The notes under the pieces were generated by a model. That model saw nothing but the letters and a program-made list of their open reading frames with translations, did not search any database and was not told the origin of the DNA. This document shows positions 6,086 through 7,619 of a DNA stretch of 7,619 nt, one piece after another. The stretch is from NCBI GenBank assembly GCA_009889585.1, contig WUQV01000192.1:1-7619 (forward strand), given 5' to 3'. This DNA is from Candidatus Bathyarchaeota archaeon. GTDB taxonomy: Archaea > Thermoproteota > Bathyarchaeia > Bathyarchaeales > WUQV01. Made by a program: the position numbers and the translations under genes. Position 1 is the stretch's first letter. The number at the start of each line of letters is the position of its first letter.

Positions 6086-6213
6086 GGTTGTTCTCGACTA
6101 AGTCGAACGCATTAAAAGCTTAAAAGTCTTATCCTCAGGCGAGCAGAAAGCCTCCGTTCTAAGGCGAGGATAGAAGCTCGCAACTTTTTGACTATGCAGG
6201 TATGGATACGCTT
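6086..6213. promoter_or_regulatory. Intergenic region with likely promoter and an inverted repeat
   Basis: The minus strand carries two TTTTAA-like elements at 6112-6127, suited as box A of the small helical gene. Further upstream, TATCCTC (6130-6136) and GAGGATA (6166-6172) form a perfect 7-bp inverted repeat with a 29-nt interior, and AGGCGAG occurs twice (6137-6143, 6162-6168). No gene is seen here. Confidence 0.35.
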
Positions 6214-6475
6214 TTAGATGCCTGCATTAAACTCTAATTCATAGTCAAATCGTACTACTTCTCCCAGCTCCTTCAAGGCTTCATCCTTCGTTACGAGGGC
6301 ATTTGTCTTCACGACATTAGTCGTTGAAACTATTACTTTGTCATTGCTGCAGCGATTGTTAGTGGGTAAATGTTTGCTTCTCCTCAATCCGCCTAAATGC
6401 TTCATCAGCCTTAGGGAGAAGCTTATCAAAGAGTAAGTAAAGGAAGGCTACTGCGTCCAATACGTACATCTTCAT
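6214..6475 (-). pseudogene. Broken PIN-domain (VapC-like) toxin gene
   Basis: From the ATG at 6475 the first frame reads MKMYVLDAVAFLYLLFDKLL, then PKADEAFRRIEEKQTFTH, and stops at TAA (6359-6361). The VLDA motif holds the first catalytic Asp of PIN ribonucleases. In another frame the sequence continues NDKVIVSTTNVVKTNALVTK followed by DEALKELGEVV, which matches the PIN C-terminal pattern (acidic residue, hydrophobic/Ala-Thr helix, then T-D-x-x-L). The two parts add up to about 80 residues against roughly 130 for an intact PIN protein. The central helices with the second acidic ligand are therefore missing and the halves are out of frame. A functional enzyme would be a Mg-dependent RNase in a toxin-antitoxin pair. 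The antitoxin-like scrap just upstream supports that origin. Confidence 0.75.
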
Positions 6476-6510
6476 TAGATTAGACCACTTTCGTAATGCT
6501 TCTCTTAGCT

Positions 6511-6573
6511 TCAGCTAAGATGACCTTTGGCGCTGACCTTAGCCCTAAACAACTCTCGAACGGGGGATTCCAT
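6511..6573 (-). pseudogene. Probable scrap of an AbrB-type antitoxin
   Basis: An ATG at 6573 opens a 20-residue frame, MESPVRELFRAKVSAKGHLS, ending at TGA. Its AKVSAKGHL resembles the swapped-hairpin start of AbrB/SpoVT antitoxins (K-V-S-x-K-G-Q-V/I). Continuing in another frame gives PKVILAEAKRSITKVV and a stop, about 30 nt before the PIN start. Position directly upstream of the toxin relic, on the same strand, is what a vapB-like gene would occupy. The match is short, so this remains tentative. Confidence 0.35.
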
Positions 6574-6586
6574 AATCTTACCGTAT

Positions 6587-6621
6587 TTACTTACATTTTC
6601 TTACATTTAAGTCTTACAATC
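6587..6621. repeat. Phased TTAC repeats upstream of the antitoxin scrap
   Basis: TTACATTT occurs at 6591-6598 and 6601-6608, exactly 10 bp apart, with another TTAC at 6587 and TTACAATC at 6614-6621. Repeats on one helix face just upstream of an antitoxin-like start could be an operator. The AT content also suits a minus-strand box A here. Confidence 0.35.
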
Positions 6622-6667
6622 TAAGATGAGCGACTTAAGAGAAGAGGGATCAATCGGCTTTAACTAC

Positions 6668-6712
6668 ATCGGCGGGAAGTCCCCTTCCGTGATGAAGGGG
6701 ATGAAAGCTGAT
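6668..6712 (+). mobile_element. Two-tier hairpin of IS200/IS605 end or omega-RNA type
   Basis: The inner stem CCCCTTC (6681-6687) pairs perfectly with GAAGGGG (6694-6700) around a 6-nt loop. The outer stem ATCGGC (6668-6673) pairs with GCTGAT (6707-6712) using one G-T wobble, leaving asymmetric internal strands GGGAAGT and ATGAAA. Imperfect subterminal hairpins of this kind mark the ends of IS200/IS605-family elements and the guide-RNA scaffold of TnpB. It lies 46 nt before the tnpB start, so it is either this element's left-end hairpin or the right end of an earlier copy. Confidence 0.55.
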
Positions 6713-6715
6713 ACA

Positions 6716-6725
6716 CTTATATTTA
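6716..6725 (+). promoter_or_regulatory. Box A (TATA-like) element of tnpB
   Basis: CTTATATTTA lies 33-43 nt before the GTG start, and GGAGG at 6750-6754 is four nt from that GTG. A start site near 6745 would leave a very short leader. Confidence 0.5.
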
Positions 6726-6758
6726 CGTTGTCATCTTGGAGAAATACGTGGAGGAAAG

Positions 6759-7619
6759 GTGCTTAGCTATAGGTTTCGCATCTATCCTTCAAAAACCATT
6801 CAACAAAAATTAAGCGAACACCTTGAATTATGCAGATGGCTCTATAATCGATTATTAGAAGAGTTGAATAAAACAAAAGGAGAGTTAACTCAAAAGGATA
6901 CTCAAGCCTTTATTATTAACCTTAAAGAAGAGAATCCAAAGCTGAAACGGGTTTATTCAAAAGTCCTGCAGATGGTGAACTACCAGCTTTGGAGCAACAT
7001 TCGCGCCTTAGCTCAATTGGAGAAGAACGGTAAAAAGGTTGGAAGGCTTCGTTTCAAGGGAAGGGGTTGGTTCAAAACGTTGAACTACAACCAATCGGGC
7101 TTCAAGCTAGAGGGAAAGAAGTTAACCCTCTCTAAAATTGGAGAAATCCCCATGAAGCTTCACCGAAGGATCGAGGGAAAAATAAAGGGCGCAATTATAA
7201 AACGCGAACGCTCTGGAAAGTGGTACGCTATCTTTCAAGTTGAAGACGAACCTAAACTATTACTCAGAACTAATAAAGTTGTTGGGATCGATGTGGGGAT
7301 AAAGCATTTCCTTACTGATAGCGAAGGAAGACAGATTGAAAACCCGAAATTCTACCAAAGAACTCTTGAAAGGATTAAGGTAATCCAGCATTGGCTATCG
7401 AAGAAAAGGAGGGGCTCGAAGAACAGGGAGAAACAAAGGATGAAGCTGGCCAAGGTGTACGAAAAGCTTGTAAACCAGAGGGATGACTTCCTCCACAAAC
7501 TATCAAGATTTTACGTTAACGATTATGACGTTATTTGTGTAGAAGAGTTGCAAATACAAAACATGGTCAAAAACCACAATCTGGCTGGAAAGATACTCGA
7601 TGCCTCTTGGGGAAAATTC
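6759..7619 (+). CDS. tnpB: TnpB RNA-guided nuclease of an IS200/IS605-family element (3' end outside window)
   Basis: The frame is open for 287 codons from a GTG preceded by GGAGG. It begins VLSYRFRIYPSKTIQQKLSE, the standard TnpB/OrfB N-terminal helix-turn region (R-F-R-I-Y-P-S/T). Next come a beta-barrel wedge region with GRLRFKGRGWFKTLNYNQSG and GKWYAIFQVED. The RuvC nuclease follows: VVGIDVGIKHFLT (Asp178, RuvC-I), a basic bridge helix (WLSKKRRGSKNREKQRMKLA) and YDVICVEELQIQNMVKN (Glu262, RuvC-II). The zinc finger (CxxC pairs) and third catalytic Asp should lie past the window. Family length is about 370-420 residues. TnpB cleaves DNA guided by an RNA from the element's right end and helps element persistence. 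No tnpA transposase is seen upstream, so mobility may depend on one elsewhere. No frameshift or missing catalytic residue in the visible part. Confidence 0.95.
   Translation, partial: MLSYRFRIYPSKTIQQKLSEHLELCRWLYNRLLEELNKTKGELTQKDTQAFIINLKEENPKLKRVYSKVLQMVNYQLWSNIRALAQLEKNGKKVGRLRFKGRGWFKTLNYNQSGFKLEGKKLTLSKIGEIPMKLHRRIEGKIKGAIIKRERSGKWYAIFQVEDEPKLLLRTNKVVGIDVGIKHFLTDSEGRQIENPKFYQRTLERIKVIQHWLSKKRRGSKNREKQRMKLAKVYEKLVNQRDDFLHKLSRFYVNDYDVICVEELQIQNMVKNHNLAGKILDASWGKF

Noticed and set aside
1..7619. CRISPR array, tRNA or rRNA genes
   Set aside because: No regularly spaced direct repeats of array type, no cloverleaf or CCA-ended sequence and no conserved rRNA stretch could be found by eye on either strand.

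Overview
The window looks archaeal, most likely a thermophile of the TACK/Thermoproteota side. The signs are AT-rich box A (TATA-like) elements about 25-40 nt before starts, strong GGAGGTGA-type Shine-Dalgarno sites, frequent TTG/GTG starts, an archaeal-type polyprenyl synthase remnant, PIN/AbrB toxin-antitoxin debris and an archaeal-style TnpB. The species cannot be told from the sequence alone. Most genes are moderately GC-rich, but the segment around 650-1620 is clearly AT-richer.

Layout. 1-596 (minus) is the N-terminal part of an AmrS-like radical SAM protein. It is interrupted by an intein placed exactly at the third cysteine of its CX3CX2C [4Fe-4S] motif; the rest lies outside the window. 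626-1552 (minus) encodes an HExxH putative zinc metalloprotease on AT-rich DNA. 1733-2065 (plus) is a small charged archaeal protein. 2161-2409 (plus) is a deletion-scarred second copy of the FAD oxidase found downstream, followed by an unrecognised fragment (2415-2564). 2573-3807 (minus) is a secreted surface-type protein broken by three frameshifts and one stop. 3910-5385 (plus) is an intact GlcD/D-lactate-dehydrogenase-type FAD oxidase whose best start is an ATT codon. 5598-5842 (plus) is a truncated, frameshifted polyprenyl diphosphate synthase. 5843-6070 (minus) is a small helical protein. 6214-6573 (minus) holds the wreck of a PIN-toxin/AbrB-like antitoxin pair. 6668-6712 is a two-tier hairpin of the kind seen at IS200/IS605 ends, and 6759-7619 (plus) is the intact but right-truncated tnpB.

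How it fits together. No coherent pathway is visible. The window is an accessory, decaying neighbourhood: three long frames (metalloprotease, FAD oxidase, TnpB) are clean, while at least four other loci are broken by indels, stops or deletions. That contrast argues for real gene decay rather than uniformly poor sequence. The most interesting items are the intein that splits a radical SAM cluster motif, the ATT start that is retained at the same place in the decayed paralogue, and the hairpin in front of tnpB.
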